A DNA stretch of 64,000 nt from Taudactylus pleione (GCA_031769625.1 JAUIMM010000566.1:4407001-4471000); one strand, 5' to 3'; numbered from the stretch's first letter, positions 1 through 12,112 are shown. Numbers and translations: made by a program. Notes: generated by a model from the sequence alone, not told the origin.

Positions 1-605
1 TATTGGGACATTGACAGAATTTTCATATTTTGGCCTCTATTCACCACCACAATGGCTTTGAAATGAATCAAACAAGATGTGCTGTAACTTCAGACTTTCA
101 GATTTAATTTGAGGGTAATTACATCCAAATCAGGTGAACGGTGTAGGAATTACAACGGTTTCTATATGTGCCTCCCGGGCAGCATCTACCCGGGCATGTG
201 GATGCTAGTGAGACAGCAGGGCTGTCAGCCCGGCAGCCCTGCTTCCTCTGTTGCTATGTGCGGACATGTCAGGACCGGATTATAGGCACTCCCCCTGTCT
301 GGCTCCCGCCTCCCGGCAGCAGGAACCAAATGATGATTGCGGCTGACTTAGGAAGTTAATCACCCCCTTTGATTAACTAATGCCGTGATTCGCGGGTGAG
401 TAGGGGGCGGGGCCTTATGCCGCGAAGTGCCCGCCCCCTATAGAAAGCTGGTACCTGAGGTAAGTGTACTTCCTAGAGAGCGTGCACACACTCCTTTTCT
501 CTCAATTCTCTCTCTCTGTTCCTCACTCCCTCCACTTGTCTCTCTGTCCACTACTCCTGTCCCCCTCCCTTCCCCCACCCTCTCTCCTCCTTTTTCTCAC
601 TCTCT
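1..605. other. No gene seen; CT-rich tract at the right edge
   Basis: I see no coding signal here. The first ~160 bases read like an old dispersed repeat but I cannot name it. From about 480 to 605 the + strand is pyrimidine-rich (CT/CCT runs). The short open frames are low-complexity or chance. Confidence 0.5.
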
Positions 606-837
606 GAGGGGAATTCAATTAAGAGCGAATACATTCGCCTGGTCGAATTTGTGCGGCAGCTGCAGCACTTTACGGCAGCGGAATTTTGCTCAAAAGTGTT
701 CGCTACCCCATAGGGTAACGAGCACTTTCGGGCATTCGGCTGACCGTGCGAAGGGCGCAAGAAGAGCTGCCGTTGCCGGTGTTTAAACGCCGTGGCAACG
801 ACAATTCACACCCTTCGCCTGCAATTGAATTCCCCTC
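606..837. mobile_element. Palindromic MITE, ends GAGGGGAATTCAATT
   Basis: The left end GAGGGGAATTCAATT (606-620) is the exact reverse complement of the right end (823-837). The interior is GC-richer than the flanks and has no coding capacity. It sits inside a CT-rich tract, so a target duplication cannot be read. The superfamily is not assigned. Confidence 0.7.
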
Positions 838-867
838 TCTGTCTCTCTCTCACTTTCTCCTCCCTCT

Positions 868-1229
868 CTTATGGTCCGTACATACGTAGCTATCTACAAG
901 CGATACAATATCGCTGGCAGATCGTTATGCACCCTCCCTGGTATGCTGTATGATCAGTATCGATCATCCAGCACACCACCAACTTACCGACTACTATAGC
1001 GAACCGCCATCATCGATCGCGGGTTCCTATAGTAACTTGCTCGAAATCAAGCAATTTGACCGGCATGCACGCCCGATGGACGATATCGCTATCGTCCATA
1101 CGTGGCCGCTCATCGCTGGTTGACGGTAAGTTGGTAGGGACCATTTAAAAGAACAATTTTAAAGATTACGGTAACGATATCGTTATCGTTCAAATCATTC
1201 ATTTAAATCACAACGTGTGTACGCACCAT
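868..1229. mobile_element. MITE with TATGGTCCGTACATACG-like ends
   Basis: The left end (about 869-886) and the reverse complement of the right end (about 1212-1229, reading TAATGGTGCGTACACACG) match at about 15 of 18 positions. The interior has several imperfect hairpins, including ACGATATCGCTATCGT near 1080 and CCAACTTACC/GGTAAGTTGG (979-988 and 1124-1133). There is no coding capacity. Confidence 0.55.
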
Positions 1230-1312
1230 TACCCTGTCTCCCTCCCTGTCCCTTCCTCCCTCTCTCTCCCCCTCCCTTTCTCTCTCTCCCTCACCCCTTT
1301 CCCTCTCTTAGA

Positions 1313-1600
1313 GGTCTATTTGATGTTAATTATCGGGGTCTGAATGGACCCTGATAATTAACATTCTAACGCTACGCGAGCGTCGAAGCAACTCATCATT
1401 GCTCCAGCGTGGAGACAGCTGATCCGAAAATCAGCTGTCTCCCCAAAGTGTTTCACTGTTCCTTTCAGAGGAGACAAGTGCGCATATGTGACCTACGGGT
1501 CACGCATGCGCACAAGAGTATATGGGGACAGCGGGCCATTCTGAGAGAGAAAGGTAAACAGGAGATATCTGTGAAATCTACTGCTTTACCTTCTTGATGA
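1313..1600. repeat. Cluster of short hairpins
   Basis: Two clear stem-loops are visible. At 1323-1365, ATGTTAATTATCGGGGTC pairs with a near-perfect complement. At 1410-1441, GGAGACAGCTGAT pairs with ATCAGCTGTCTCC around a 6-base loop. The arrangement suggests a degraded palindromic transposon, but its outer ends could not be fixed. Confidence 0.45.
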
Positions 1601-1737
1601 ATGGCCCAAAAACCTAATTTCTACAATTGCAGGTGAAAATTTTCATTTTCCTCTGCTTTTGTAAAAATGAAGTGACGATGAATAGGCCGCTATGTATTTC
1701 ACTCCCTGTCCCTCTCTCTCTCTATTTCCCTGTCCCT

Positions 1738-1740
<3 letters not shown>

Positions 1741-1790
<50 letters not shown>
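1741..1790. repeat. (CT)n microsatellite
   Basis: An almost pure CT dinucleotide run follows a CCCTGTCCCTCTC-type tract. The serine/leucine-rich open frames across it on + and the Arg-Glu-rich frame on - are translations of the microsatellite, not genes. Confidence 0.9.
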
Positions 1791-1796
<6 letters not shown>

Positions 1797-2173
1797 CTTT
1801 CCCCCTTTCTTCTCCCTGGCAATTTAATTGATGGTGCCCCCACAAGTCTTAATCCGGCCCTTGGCCACGTCATTATTAGTGGCGCGGCCGGGTATGAGAT
1901 GCACAGCGGGGTCGGGCCCGAGAGTAACCTGGGAGGAATGGCTGGACGACATTTTGACAGCTCCTGTGAGCTGCCAGTAGGATTGCCCGGCGACACCATG
2001 CTGAGGACATGGTGGCGTCACTGGAGTGTCACATGCGGCCACGGTGGTGTCATGACACGGCTGGCCGATGGATGAAAAGCGTGGCAAGGGTGGACGAGAA
2101 GCTGACTGGATGGACTGAATGCCATCTTCGGACACCTCATGATCTGCTGACAGACGCCATCTGCAGATGCCAC

Positions 2174-3003
2174 GATATTGCTGTGAGTGGCATAATGTGT
2201 TATAAGAAGCATAATTGTGTGTGACATAATGTATAAGGGGCATTACTGTGTAGCAAAGTGTATAAGGTGCACTACTACTGCGTGGCACAATTTATAAGGG
2301 GCACTACTACTGTGTAGCATAAAGTGAATGGGCTCTGGGTGGCATAATGTGAATGGGCTCTACTGTATGGTGTAGTGTGAATAAGGGACACTACTGTGTG
2401 ACGTAACGTGAAAAAGGGACACTACTGTGTGACGTAATGTGAATAAGGGACACTACTGTGCAGTGTAGTGTGATGAAGGGACACTACCGTGTGGTGTAAT
2501 GTGACTAAGGGACACCACTGTGTGACATAACGTGACTATTGGGCACTACTGTGTGACGTAACGTAAAAAAAGGGACCCTACTGTGTGACGTAAAGTGAAA
2601 AAGGTGCACTACTGTGTGACTTAATATGAATAAGGGACACTACTGTGCGGTATAATGTAATGAAGGGGCACTACTGTGTGGAGTAATTTCTTTAGATTGT
2701 AGGCTCTCACGAGCAGGGCCCTCTTCCGTCATGAGCTTCTCCTTATACTTTCTTTTACTTCTTACTCCTCAAAAGAGCTCTAACAATTGATTGCTGACTC
2801 CCTGCTGCTTATTTTGAGCGCTATGATCGCTAATGCAGCATATACTTGTCCTGTATTGTACTGTAAGTCACTGGTTTCTTGTTCACTTATTTGTTTATGT
2901 ACTTGTAAGGCGCTGCGGAACACTTATGGCGCCATAGAAATAGAGGATAATAATAATATGACTAAGAGTCACTACTGTGTGGCATAATTTGAATTGGGGG
3001 TAC
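2174..3003. repeat. Minisatellite, ~31-bp unit, interrupted
   Basis: Imperfect tandem copies follow the pattern ACTACTGTGTGACGTAATGT then GAATAAGGGAC. The array runs from about 2174 to 2690 and resumes at about 2960-3003 after a retroposon tail. Units differ by several substitutions, so the array is old. A hAT-like right end (AGTCCGGCCTTG, near 3520-3533) lies downstream, so the array may once have been inside a hAT-type element. No matching left end was found. Confidence 0.75.
2691..2960 (+). mobile_element. SINE/LINE-type 3' tail inserted in a minisatellite
   Basis: It begins TTTAGATTGTAGGCTCTCAC and runs through AGCAGGGCCCTCTTCC. It ends at AAGGCGCTGCGGAACACTT, GGCGCCATA and an A/T-rich (ATA)n tail. 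The same family occurs in reverse at 5969-6265, and its 3' end recurs near 8320-8446. The layout is that of a retroposed 3' end with a short tandem tail. Assignment to the L2/CR1 tail group is from general knowledge. Confidence 0.6.
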
Positions 3004-3673
3004 TACTATGTGGTTACGCACCTTCCCAGCGAGCCAACACCTGGATTTTTTCCCGTGTGCCTTCGGCACACGCTCTCCCTGGTTCACCTGTGTGTTGCGG
3101 CACAAATGCTCTTTTGTAGTTACAGCTCTGCTTTGGTGGCATAGATGTGTCTTCTGCGTTCAGCAACTGTGCCCTAAATAATTCCTACAGTGAACACTAT
3201 CTAATCCTGTACAACTACTAAGCTAGGGATTGGTCATGTACTAAAATGCCTTCCCTTTTCTCTGTTTGTGACCTACACCAGTAACGTCTGACTATGGCAC
3301 ATGTTTGAATCCCCTGCAGGATTAGCTCTGTTGTATTACATTTTTAAAATAGAGAATGATGTGTACTTGTATGTTGTTCTAATATTAATTATATTTGTAA
3401 GAGCATAGACTAAGAAGTGGGAGGGGCCAGGAATAGTAAGGGGAGGAGTCTATGCCAGGAGCCACATGCTGTCTCGAGTTGGGCCTGTTTGCTCTTTAAA
3501 TGCCAGGGCCTATTTTTAGTCCCAGTCCGGCCTTGGATGTCATAGTGTGTTGAAACACTCTTATACCTCCGAACATTTGGGAGCTTGTAATTGGGATAGT
3601 GGGGTGGCTATGACATGCTGAGTACTGGACCACATTCACTGGAAGCGTCTTCCCCCATTGGCTGCATCAGAGA

Positions 3674-4327
3674 CAGGTTTGGATTAACATTTCTTGGGAC
3701 TCCAGGGCCAGGGGCGGATCCAGGGGTGGAGCGATCTGTGCCATCCCCTCCTTAACACTTCTCACCTTCCCACTACCCCTGATCGCTGTATAGCAGATGC
3801 CAGGGGTACATCATGCAAGGAGAGAGAGGAAACCACTGCCGCTTAGTGACAGCAGCCTTCCAGGACCCTCCCCAGCCCAAAACACAGCAGCATGTGCTGG
3901 GCTGGGGAAAGTGGGTAGATGAGAGGTGCCACTGCCCAGGCTAAGCAGTGTTAGGAGACAGAGTGAAAAGTGATAAGGTGCCAGCCAATCAGCTCCCAAC
4001 TGTCATCTCACGGGCTGTGTTTGAGAAATAACAGTTGGGAGCTGATTGGCTGGCACCTTATCACTTTCTTATCACTTTTCACTCTGTCTCCTAACACTGC
4101 TTAGTAAATAGAACCCTAACAGTCTTGTGTAAAAATGTGTAAATACTCTCAGCACCACAAATGAGTTAAATACACTGTCATGACCCCAGGTAACATTTCA
4201 GCATTATTCCACACAGAAACCCCAGTTCACATATGCCACAGTGCACCCCACATTAGTGTCATAGCTCTATGTGAGCCCTCCATGTGTGTACAACTGCCCC
4301 TGCTGCCCTGTTGTTAATCCGGCACTG
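3674..4327. mobile_element. Candidate hAT-type non-autonomous element
   Basis: The left end CAGGTTTGGATTAAC (3674-3688) and right end GTTAATCCGGCACTG (4313-4327) form a degenerate inverted pair of the CAGGGCCGGATTAA type seen clearly at 39729-40575. The 8 bases outside each end (ATCAGAGA and GTCAGGGT) match only partly. There is no transposase. A palindromic MITE is nested inside. Confidence 0.45.
3943..4106. mobile_element. Long palindromic MITE
   Basis: Two arms of about 60 bases are near-perfect inverted copies around a ~26-base loop. They share AGTGATAAGGTGCCAGCC, AATCAGCTCCCAACTGT and TAGGAGACAGAGTG. The right arm has an 11-base direct duplication (TTTCTTATCAC, near 4065). Cruciform or long-stem RNA formation is expected. 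Confidence 0.8.
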
Positions 4328-5446
4328 GTCAGGGTAATAACTTTCAACTCCTCCACAAATTGGGACACACTTCCGGATTGTTGGACGTACCACCGAAATC
4401 TGGCCTGGTGTGACATACGCCCTACTGATAACTAGGTCCTCCCACGTACATATACAGTCACCCCTGGTAACCAGCGCTACCCATATAGATAACACCTACA
4501 GTCACACCTGGTATTCTTGTCTTTAAACCAACCAACTTCATCTGTATATCCAATTCTTAGCGTTAACCCCAGTTAGCCAGGGAATTATAACTAATGGGCA
4601 GTAACGGTAATTTGCCTGCGGGAAAGTAAATCAAGGCCTGTAAACAAACATTATAAATGATGTGAAGATCAAGAAGGACATCGGGGCTTGAGAAAGGGCT
4701 GAGCTACACTTGACATGTTGCCAATATATATTCCAATTTGCGCACGAGGGTGAACGTTCCAAATAACTATGAAACTGGAATACATAAATCTCCCTCCGTC
4801 CTTAAGCACCATGACCGGCCTTGTTCAACATACACTCGTTTGTCATGAAAACTGAGACACTCTTTCAAAAGCCGGCTTTTGATGAATATTGGTCTAGGAC
4901 CTCAAATGCTGATTGCAGTCCCATAATGTGGATTATTCACAAGTGTTCTTTTAACTCTTCCTGCGAGGGGAAGCACTCGCTAACACTGAACTATTCATTC
5001 GGCCCGTAAATGTGGCTTCTCATGGCGAGGCAGAGAACATGTTAAAGCATCTGCATGATGTTGCACGGCATACTGGAATCTCCACACACGGAGTTAATTG
5101 TTTGTATCATCACTGAGTGCACTGTACTGCATGCTGGGGCTTCAGAACAGAGCTCTGTTATCTAGCAGCAATAGGAATCTTTATAGCCTGGCCACTCGTA
5201 ATGAGCCTGAGATTTATTGCAGAGCTGTGGGCTAGATGTAGGTATGCAGAAATTGGGGAAAGCAGAAGGCCTACTTTGTCCCTCAGACCCAGAGGGAGCC
5301 CAGTTACAGGTTCCAGCTGTGAGATCAGGGGGACGGGAGGGTTATTTTGTTTGATGTATGAAGTGAAGTGAGTCCCTATGGGGTAGCATGCCAATAGTCT
5401 ATGGCAGGCGTAATCACGCAGAGCTGCAGATTTACTTGCAACTGCA
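4328..5446. other. No gene or repeat recognised
   Basis: The frames here are short and show no domain, splice pattern or repeat I recognise. Confidence 0.4.
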
Positions 5447-5448
5447 AG

Positions 5449-5450
<2 letters not shown>

Positions 5451-5479
<29 letters not shown>
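5451..5479. repeat. (CT)n microsatellite
   Basis: A pure CT run of about 29 bases. The Glu/Arg repeat in the minus-strand frame across it is an artefact. Confidence 0.9.
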
Positions 5480-5483
<4 letters not shown>

Positions 5484-5846
5484 TAAATATAAAGCAAAAA
5501 CGGGGCTCTCCACAGTGCTTGTAAAAACTTTTTAACCACAAAATATCAGTATAAAACTGCAACCCCCCAGGTATTGCTCATATCAGATAAAACATGTTAA
5601 TAGTGCATATCACCAATTGAAGATCCATGATGCCGCTCTGTATAAGCACTTTAGAAGTTTCAGTGTAACCTTCCAGGTGGCTGAACATTTTCCCCAATCA
5701 CATTGTAAATGATATTCACTAATAGCCTGCTGGATGCCAGCTACAGGAACGGAACTCAGAGCTATCAAAATGGCATCACTCAGCCACACTTGGTGCAGAA
5801 ATTCTGACAATCAATAAAATTGTAGCATTTGCTAATATTCCTAAAT

Positions 5847-5965
5847 AGAGATGAGCGTTTTGGTTTTGACTCAAATTAGAGTAAGTTCGGATGAGATTTA
5901 CTATTGGCTATCCAAAACAAGACAATTCAAAACACAACTATATGTCATTTTACAGAGTAGTATGG
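5847..5965. mobile_element. Partial element beginning TAGAGATGAGC
   Basis: It begins TAGAGATGAGCGTTTTGGT and contains TTGGCTATCC, matching the complete element at 10728-10899. The right end is missing because the reverse-oriented retroposon tail begins immediately after. Confidence 0.5.
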
Positions 5966-5968
5966 AAG

Positions 5969-6265
5969 TATGCTTATTATTATTATTATTATTATTATTA
6001 GAATTTATTTATATGGCGCCACAAGTGTTCCGCAGCGCCTTACAAAGTACATAAACAAAAAATTAACCAGCGACTTACAATACAATGCAGGACATGGACA
6101 TGGATCATAAACATAGCTATATATTAGCGACCTTTACACCCACATAAGCAGCAAAGTGTTAGTTGCCCTAGTGGGGAGTAAGAGATAAATGAAAATACAG
6201 TAGGGAGAAGCACAAGAGGGTAGAGAGCCCTGCTCGAAAGAGCTTACAGTCTAAAAGGTAAGGGC
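5969..6265 (-). mobile_element. SINE/LINE-type 3' tail with (ATT)n
   Basis: This is the reverse complement of the family at 2691-2960: an (ATT)n tail, then GGCGCCACAAGTGTTCCGCA, AGCGCCTTACAAAGTAC, and at the far end GAGCCCTGCTCGAAAGAGC and TTACAGTCTAAAAGG. The simple-repeat tail marks the 3' end. Confidence 0.65.
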
Positions 6266-7731
6266 TTATAAAAATACAGCTTGCAAACATAGCCATTCGA
6301 CTCGGGATATTGCCGGGGCTTGCAGTTCGACTCTGGTCTCGGCTATATGTGTCTACGATAGGAAGAGAAGACACTTCTGACGCTTAACACTATTAGTAGA
6401 AATCACATAGAAATATAGATAAAATATAGGACTGCAGCAGATATCAAACTCTCTGTATGTTTGAAATAGTGCAGATATTTTTTCTTTTTTTAGTTTCCTC
6501 TGTCTCTATATTGTATCAAATAAACCAATTGTAAACAAATAATGATAATGAGAATGTGCAAAGATACAAATAATTTAATTAATAAATGCTAAAAGTAGCA
6601 AATATCACAGATAAAAATAAACATATAACACTAAAAAAAAACAAGGAATAAAAATATATATAAAAAAATGATAATATCACTATTAAATTGAAGTATAACT
6701 GATACAAAAGTTGCCATTCCTGTGATCTGACAGGGCTAAATAGATCAAGTAAAAGAAAGATGATGTGTTTGAGTAATAGAACTGTTGAGTGCTCTTGCAA
6801 ACCAAGTGGTTAGTGTTTCCACAAAGAATAATATGTTGTTTATAACAGCTATTTGATAAAGCAGATGGAATGTTAAACTGACACTAGTCCTTAGTGTTAT
6901 TAAAGCAAAGTCACATAGAGTAAAGAGCAATGTCTCAGTTCCTTCAGAGGTTGGTAAAACACGTTTAATGACTCGCGCTGTGATCACAATCACTTTGTTT
7001 GATTCCGGATGTATTGATTGGTACTTGCACACATATATAGGTGTAAATTATAAAGGCACAAGAAAATCCTGGATGTAACTCCCAGATGCAGACCCGGGGC
7101 AGTAATGAGAATATAACAGTGGTCTCTGAGTATGGTACACCAGAGGCAGCCGCCGACCCTGCTTAGTACCGGGGTTATTCCCGGGGTCACCTGTAGTTTG
7201 AACGGTGTGACCCAGGTTTTTAGACCAGGGTTGAGCTGAAAATACTTGATTGGCTGTTTGAGGCGCCTACAGATGCCCTCATCTGCAGGTGCCAGAGCAC
7301 ATGACGTTGGAGCAGACGCTGTTATTTTCACCATGGCACACTGGAGTGAAGATGAGGTGCCCTTCTCCTTCTGAAATTACACTGTGCAATGTTGCTGGAA
7401 AACCAGGAGCTCTGGGCTACTCAGAAGTAACTTAGTTGTCAGCCATGATTACAACAATGCAGTCTCCATTCATCACCCAGCAGCCAGTTTTCATGAGCTC
7501 ATTATTATGAGCCAAACAAGTGTCCCCTTTCAATGACTCACACTTAATATCAGGGCAGATATGGGTTCAGTGTGAATGGGCTTGGGTCCCAGGTGTAGTG
7601 TGAAAGGGGGTCCCTAACTGAGATCCTTTTTTAAAACCTCAGGTCAGAGCCGTATTGGAGCCCTGGCTCATGTCTGAAAGGGGGATAAATTACATTTTTA
7701 AGAAATGACAACATGGCAGTAATAGGAAATA
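6266..7731. other. No gene seen; AT-rich, one imperfect inverted segment
   Basis: 6480-6720 is strongly A/T-rich. Near 7165-7215 there is an imperfect inverted pair (CCCGGGGTCACC and GGTGTGACCCAGG), which suggests a decayed palindromic repeat. No gene is recognised. Confidence 0.4.
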
Positions 7732-8446
7732 GGGGCGACACAGTGGCACAGTGGTTAGCTTTGCTGCCTTACAGTGCTGGGGTCATGGTTGTGGAATTTA
7801 AATTCAAATTTTTTTTTAATTTTACTCTCTCCAAAGACAAACTTACAAATGCATATTGATATGCTAATTGGCTTCTGATAAATTAGCCCTAGTGTGTGAA
7901 TGGTAAGGAATATATCGTACCTGCCAGTATGCAACACCATGAACAGGGCATGTTGCAGCATGATGAGGAGTGACTTCATCATAGGGGTTTGGCTACATCT
8001 CCCCTTGGTGGGTGTGACCATGCTCCTGGTCTCCATCTTTAGGAGAAAAAATAAAACAATTTAATTGCCATACACTAACCCCAGTGCCAGAGAAATACCT
8101 GCCAACCACTCCCCCCTCGGGACAGTCCCATTAACACAGGGAAGTTGCCAGCCTGGATTACAGCGCTATAATGAGCTCTGGTAGGCCCTGGTGTTAGTGA
8201 TGCCTGGTCATGCACGGGGTGTGGTTACAGCACCTTTGAGTGGCTTTTGTAGAAGTTTCAGCGGGTACCAAGGAGGGTATAGTTACACCTCCCTTACACT
8301 CCCACTATCCGTCTCGGTACCTGTGATGGCATATAGACTGCAAGCACCACTGTCTAAGGGACTGATGTAAATGATTGAATGTTCTTTGTAATGCATTAGT
8401 AATATGTGGGGGCTATATAAATAAATGTTAATAAAGAAATAATAAT
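7732..8446 (+). mobile_element. tRNA-like SINE with L2-type tail, interrupted
   Basis: The head GGGGCGACACAGTGGCACAG, TGGTTAGC, GCTGCCTTACAGTGCTGGGG resembles a polymerase III A-box region. The expected B box is degenerate (GGTCATGGTTGTGGAA). The 3' part (about 8321-8446: GACTGCAAGC, GGGGGCTATATAAATAAATG, AATAAT tail) is of the same type as the other retroposon tails. The ~530 bases between do not look like the family and may be an insertion. Confidence 0.45.
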
Positions 8447-8981
8447 GGGTTGGGTATGAAATGCAGATGGCGGAATAGCCTCCGGTTCAAATCCCGACGC
8501 CGGAAGCCCGATCACTGAAGATCCTGACAGGGGTGGTAAGTACCCTAACCCTCCCCCTCTCCCCGTCCTAACCCTCCTTTGGTGGTGCCTAACCCTAAAC
8601 CTACCATGGTGGTGCCTAACCCCCCCCCTCGGTGATGCCTAAACCTAATCCCCCCTTCCTGCACCCTAAACCTAACCCTCCCGGGATCGTGCCTAGCCCT
8701 AACCTACCCCCGGTGGTGCCTAACCCTAACCCTCCCTCCTCGCAGCCTAACCCTTACCGTCTCAGGGGAGTGCCTAACCCTAATCTCCCCTTGGGGTGCA
8801 GAAACCTCCCCATCCTCGGGGAAACTATAATACTTACCCGGGTCCTAACGTTTTGGATTCTGGCGTTCAGGATGCCGACGCCAGTATCCTGATGTCCTTC
8901 GGGATAGCGGCGGTGGGATTCCGGCGTCTGTATTTCGACAGCCGCCATCCCGTCCACCGGCATATTAACTACATTCCATAA
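8447..8981. mobile_element. MITE with interior CCTAACCCTAA runs
   Basis: The left end is GGGTTGGGTATGAAATGC. The right end is CCGGCATATTAACTAC. The interior repeats short units such as GTGGTGCCTAACCCTAACC, resembling telomeric TTAGGG on the other strand. Relatives occur at 25826, 31856, 49338 and 61269. The proline-rich open frame at 8632-8892 is a translation of these runs. Confidence 0.6.
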
Positions 8982-9277
8982 AAATAAATAGGTTCCTTTA
9001 ACTACAATCCTTTCTCATCCCCACAACTCTACAGTAATACAATCTGCTTATGTAGCACACAGGAACAGCATGATTTAATTGAGCTGGGTGTCATATTATG
9101 AGAGCTCTTCATAGACATGTTTGTGTGTTTGGCATATCTGTATGTAATACGGACTATTCTGGATGTTTGGCTCAATTTTGAATCTGAAATTGCTTTGTAG
9201 GCATATTAACTTTCTAAACAAGCATTTTAATTAAAAAATCGATTTAATAAACATCATAGCAATTTGTACACACACAT

Positions 9278-9841
9278 GGCCTGATTCAGTAGGGTACGCC
9301 AATGCAACTATGTATGCAGATCGCACTATTGTCAGTCATTGTGCATGGGTGAAAGTGGCACTGTGCATGCGCTGCCATCGCACTGCGATTACGGACACAC
9401 AGAGGAATCAATCGTAGAGTGAGTGACAGGCTGTGAGCGTTTGGGATGGTAACGGAGGAGTGGTCGGGAAAACGCAGGCGTGCCTGTCCGTTTGAATGCC
9501 ATTGCATGGGCATGCATAAATTAGCCACAGCGTTTGCATACGTATCTGCCCCATTTTCCGAGAGTGGCCAGCCCAGAGACTGCGTCGATGTACACAGTCT
9601 GCTAGGGCTCGCAAGCCGGCCAGCCTGAGTAAGCTGAGGCTTACTCAGCTGGCCGGCCGAACGGCGCGTCCACTATCGCAACCATCGACCACCGCGCTGG
9701 TGATCCCTCCGTCACAGTGCTGGGTTCGCAAATGCATCAGGGGGTGTCACACACCTCCTGCTGCATTTTCATGATTGCAAGGATCGCATTGCAGCGCTGC
9801 CTGCGTGCAGCTTTGCAATTGCGATCGTTGCTGAATCAGGC
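9278..9841. mobile_element. PIF/Harbinger-like MITE, GCCTGATTCAG ends
   Basis: Inverted ends GGCCTGATTCAG and CTGAATCAGGC bound about 560 bases with no coding capacity. Inner arms also pair imperfectly (CGCACTGCGAT, GCAATTGCGATCG). This is one of about ten members in the window. The superfamily is inferred from the 3-bp duplications at 17351/18564 and 17950/18552. Confidence 0.7.
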
Positions 9842-10727
9842 TCTCAGAGAACAGATGGAAACGAAGCTATTTTTCCACATTATGACATTCCCACTACAGC
9901 CCCGTATAACTTTTATGTGGGGTCCATCTAGAGATGTGTCAGTGGTAAGCTGTATTTAATAACTTCTATTTATACAGCTTGAAATAATTAAACTGTGTTT
10001 GTTTTTTATGTACAGTAACATTTATTGTGCAGGGCTCTTCATGAAGGAATGGGTTAATATATATAGCAGCCAGGCCAGACTCCTTGTCACCTTCTCACTA
10101 GGATATTATTATCTCCTAAGTGGCACCAGACTCTGAGGGGAACTACAGAGCAGTGCCAGAGAAGGGTTAAGAGGAGGGTGTTGTATTTAATACTGCGAAA
10201 CCTCAATAATGAAGAGAAGACAAACATGCTACTGGTGCAGCCGACACCAACTGGAGGTCTGTCGTCGGCATGCTACCGTATCCTCTAATACACAACATGC
10301 CGTCAGCCTCATGGTATGGAAGCCGCCTGGAAGTTGTCCCAGAGACTCCAACATCATTAAAACCACTTGTGAGAGGAGAATCGGCCCTGAGGCACTGGGA
10401 GTGTGCATGTTACCGTCTCATTTATAAGGTTTTATCGGAATCTGCTCTGCGGTCAAGGACATGTGTGGGTTAGGGGTCGAGCACATTAATGTTAGGGCCC
10501 CATGTTGACCTTTCCCGGGGAAGTTTCTACATATTGGAGCTATTTACAATTTTTAATCCCTGGAATTTTAAATTATGTGACTATACTGTCAATATATATG
10601 GGTTTCCGGCTAAGCCAATTGTCATCTCAGATCTTTGCTTCCTTCATTAGGAAAGTTTTTTTTTTCTCCTAAAAATCTGTTTTACAGATGTGTCACTATC
10701 ATAATTACAGAACACTTGGATCATATT
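9842..10727. other. No gene recognised
   Basis: Only short unrelated frames are present. Nothing stands out. Confidence 0.4.
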
Positions 10728-10899
10728 ATAACGAGAGATGAGCAGTTCGGTTTTACTCGGATATGTTCGGATTTCAAAAATGCCATTTTATTGGCTATCC
10801 GGTTCTCACTTGTTTTGGATGGTCAAGAAGATAAATCCGAACTTGCGCTAATTTGGTGAAAAGAACTGAGTCAAAACTGAGCCGCTCATCTCTAGTTAT
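10728..10899. mobile_element. Short MITE, AGAGATGAGC ends
   Basis: Left AACGAGAGATGAGCAGTTCG and right CCGCTCATCTCTAGTTAT are inverted over about 25 bases with a few mismatches. The terminal motif resembles the AGGGATG(A/T)GC ends of the composite element at 20941-23399, so they may be related hAT-like families. Confidence 0.6.
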
Positions 10900-11842
10900 A
10901 TAACAGAGAAACAAAATGCAGTTATTCAAATTTAGTTACAATAAACTTAACTTGATTTGCACTGATCTTAAGAGAAATTTGACATTTATATTAGCAATCG
11001 CAGTTGAAGGCGATTTTTACAAACCTTTGGGGTCTGTTTATCACAGGGATGTATTGGCACTGCCCAGCTATGACAGTCATCGCAGGGGCTCTCCTACAAA
11101 GCATTGGGACACTCTTTGCCACATGTTTAGGAAGGACTGTAGTGCCTGCTATGATGCTTTTTCATCGTCAGAAAGGTACAGTGTGCGCCATTACTATGCG
11201 TCCATCTGCCTGCGCCCAGCGCTTATCCTGTGACATCGTGATGTCACCATGTGCCATGATGAAGTTCCCACCTTACACTATGGGGGTAAAATCCTTGCTG
11301 GTACCTCTGCTGTGCAGGGGATAATCACTAGGCAGTGTCCCTGCTGCCCACCCATTACTGCTTATTTATTTATTTTCAGCTATCCAGTCCAGGCACACCA
11401 AGTTCTTATATTAGATTTTATACCGGTTCACTCTGTCGCCCACCATAGAACTTTTTTTTACCAAATAAATTAAAATAAGTATAATGTATTACATAAATGT
11501 GTTTATATAGTGACTTTTCATATATATTAGTTGCTGATTTTCCTATTGTGTCTGTTGCATTTGGGTATCTTAATGTTAGTGTTATTAGTAGTTCTCTTCA
11601 GTACCAGTAGACGATAGATTGGTATAGACCTGTAAATAATATAATATTATAGTTGTTGATAGTAAACACATTGCAGCAAGGTCGGTCTAGGGAGTGTAGA
11701 CGGGAAATGTTTGGAATTGAGACTAAAATGCAGAGAGAACAAATTACTTTTGTCAATTTTACCTAAATCAAAAATGTTTTTTTTATTTTTTTTTATTTTA
11801 AATAGTTATTATCCCTTATCTATGAAGTGCCATCATATAGTG
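10900..11842. other. No gene recognised
   Basis: Two overlapping + frames of ~105 codons near 10916-11324 have no recognisable domain and shadow each other. I treat them as chance. Confidence 0.4.
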
Positions 11843-11846
11843 TGTG

Positions 11847-11938
<92 letters not shown>

Positions 11939-11990
11939 TATACACATATATATGTGTATATATATACATGTCAGTCTTGGGTGCCAGAAG

Positions 11991-12040
<50 letters not shown>

Positions 12041-12066
12041 GTGTATATATTTTTAGTGTGTATATG

Positions 12067-12108
<42 letters not shown>

Positions 12109-12112
12109 AGCT
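11843..12112. repeat. (TA)n/(CA)n microsatellite cluster
   Basis: Long TA and CA dinucleotide runs are interrupted by short unique stretches. All Tyr-Ile and Thr-His open frames here are microsatellite translations. Confidence 0.95.

Noticed and set aside
1..165. Named vertebrate DNA transposon fragment
   Set aside because: The sequence felt familiar but I could not tie it to a family or find ends.
1836..1868. hAT right end (CTTAATCCGGCCCTTG)
   Set aside because: It looks like a terminus but I could not find a left partner or an 8-base duplication, so no element is called.
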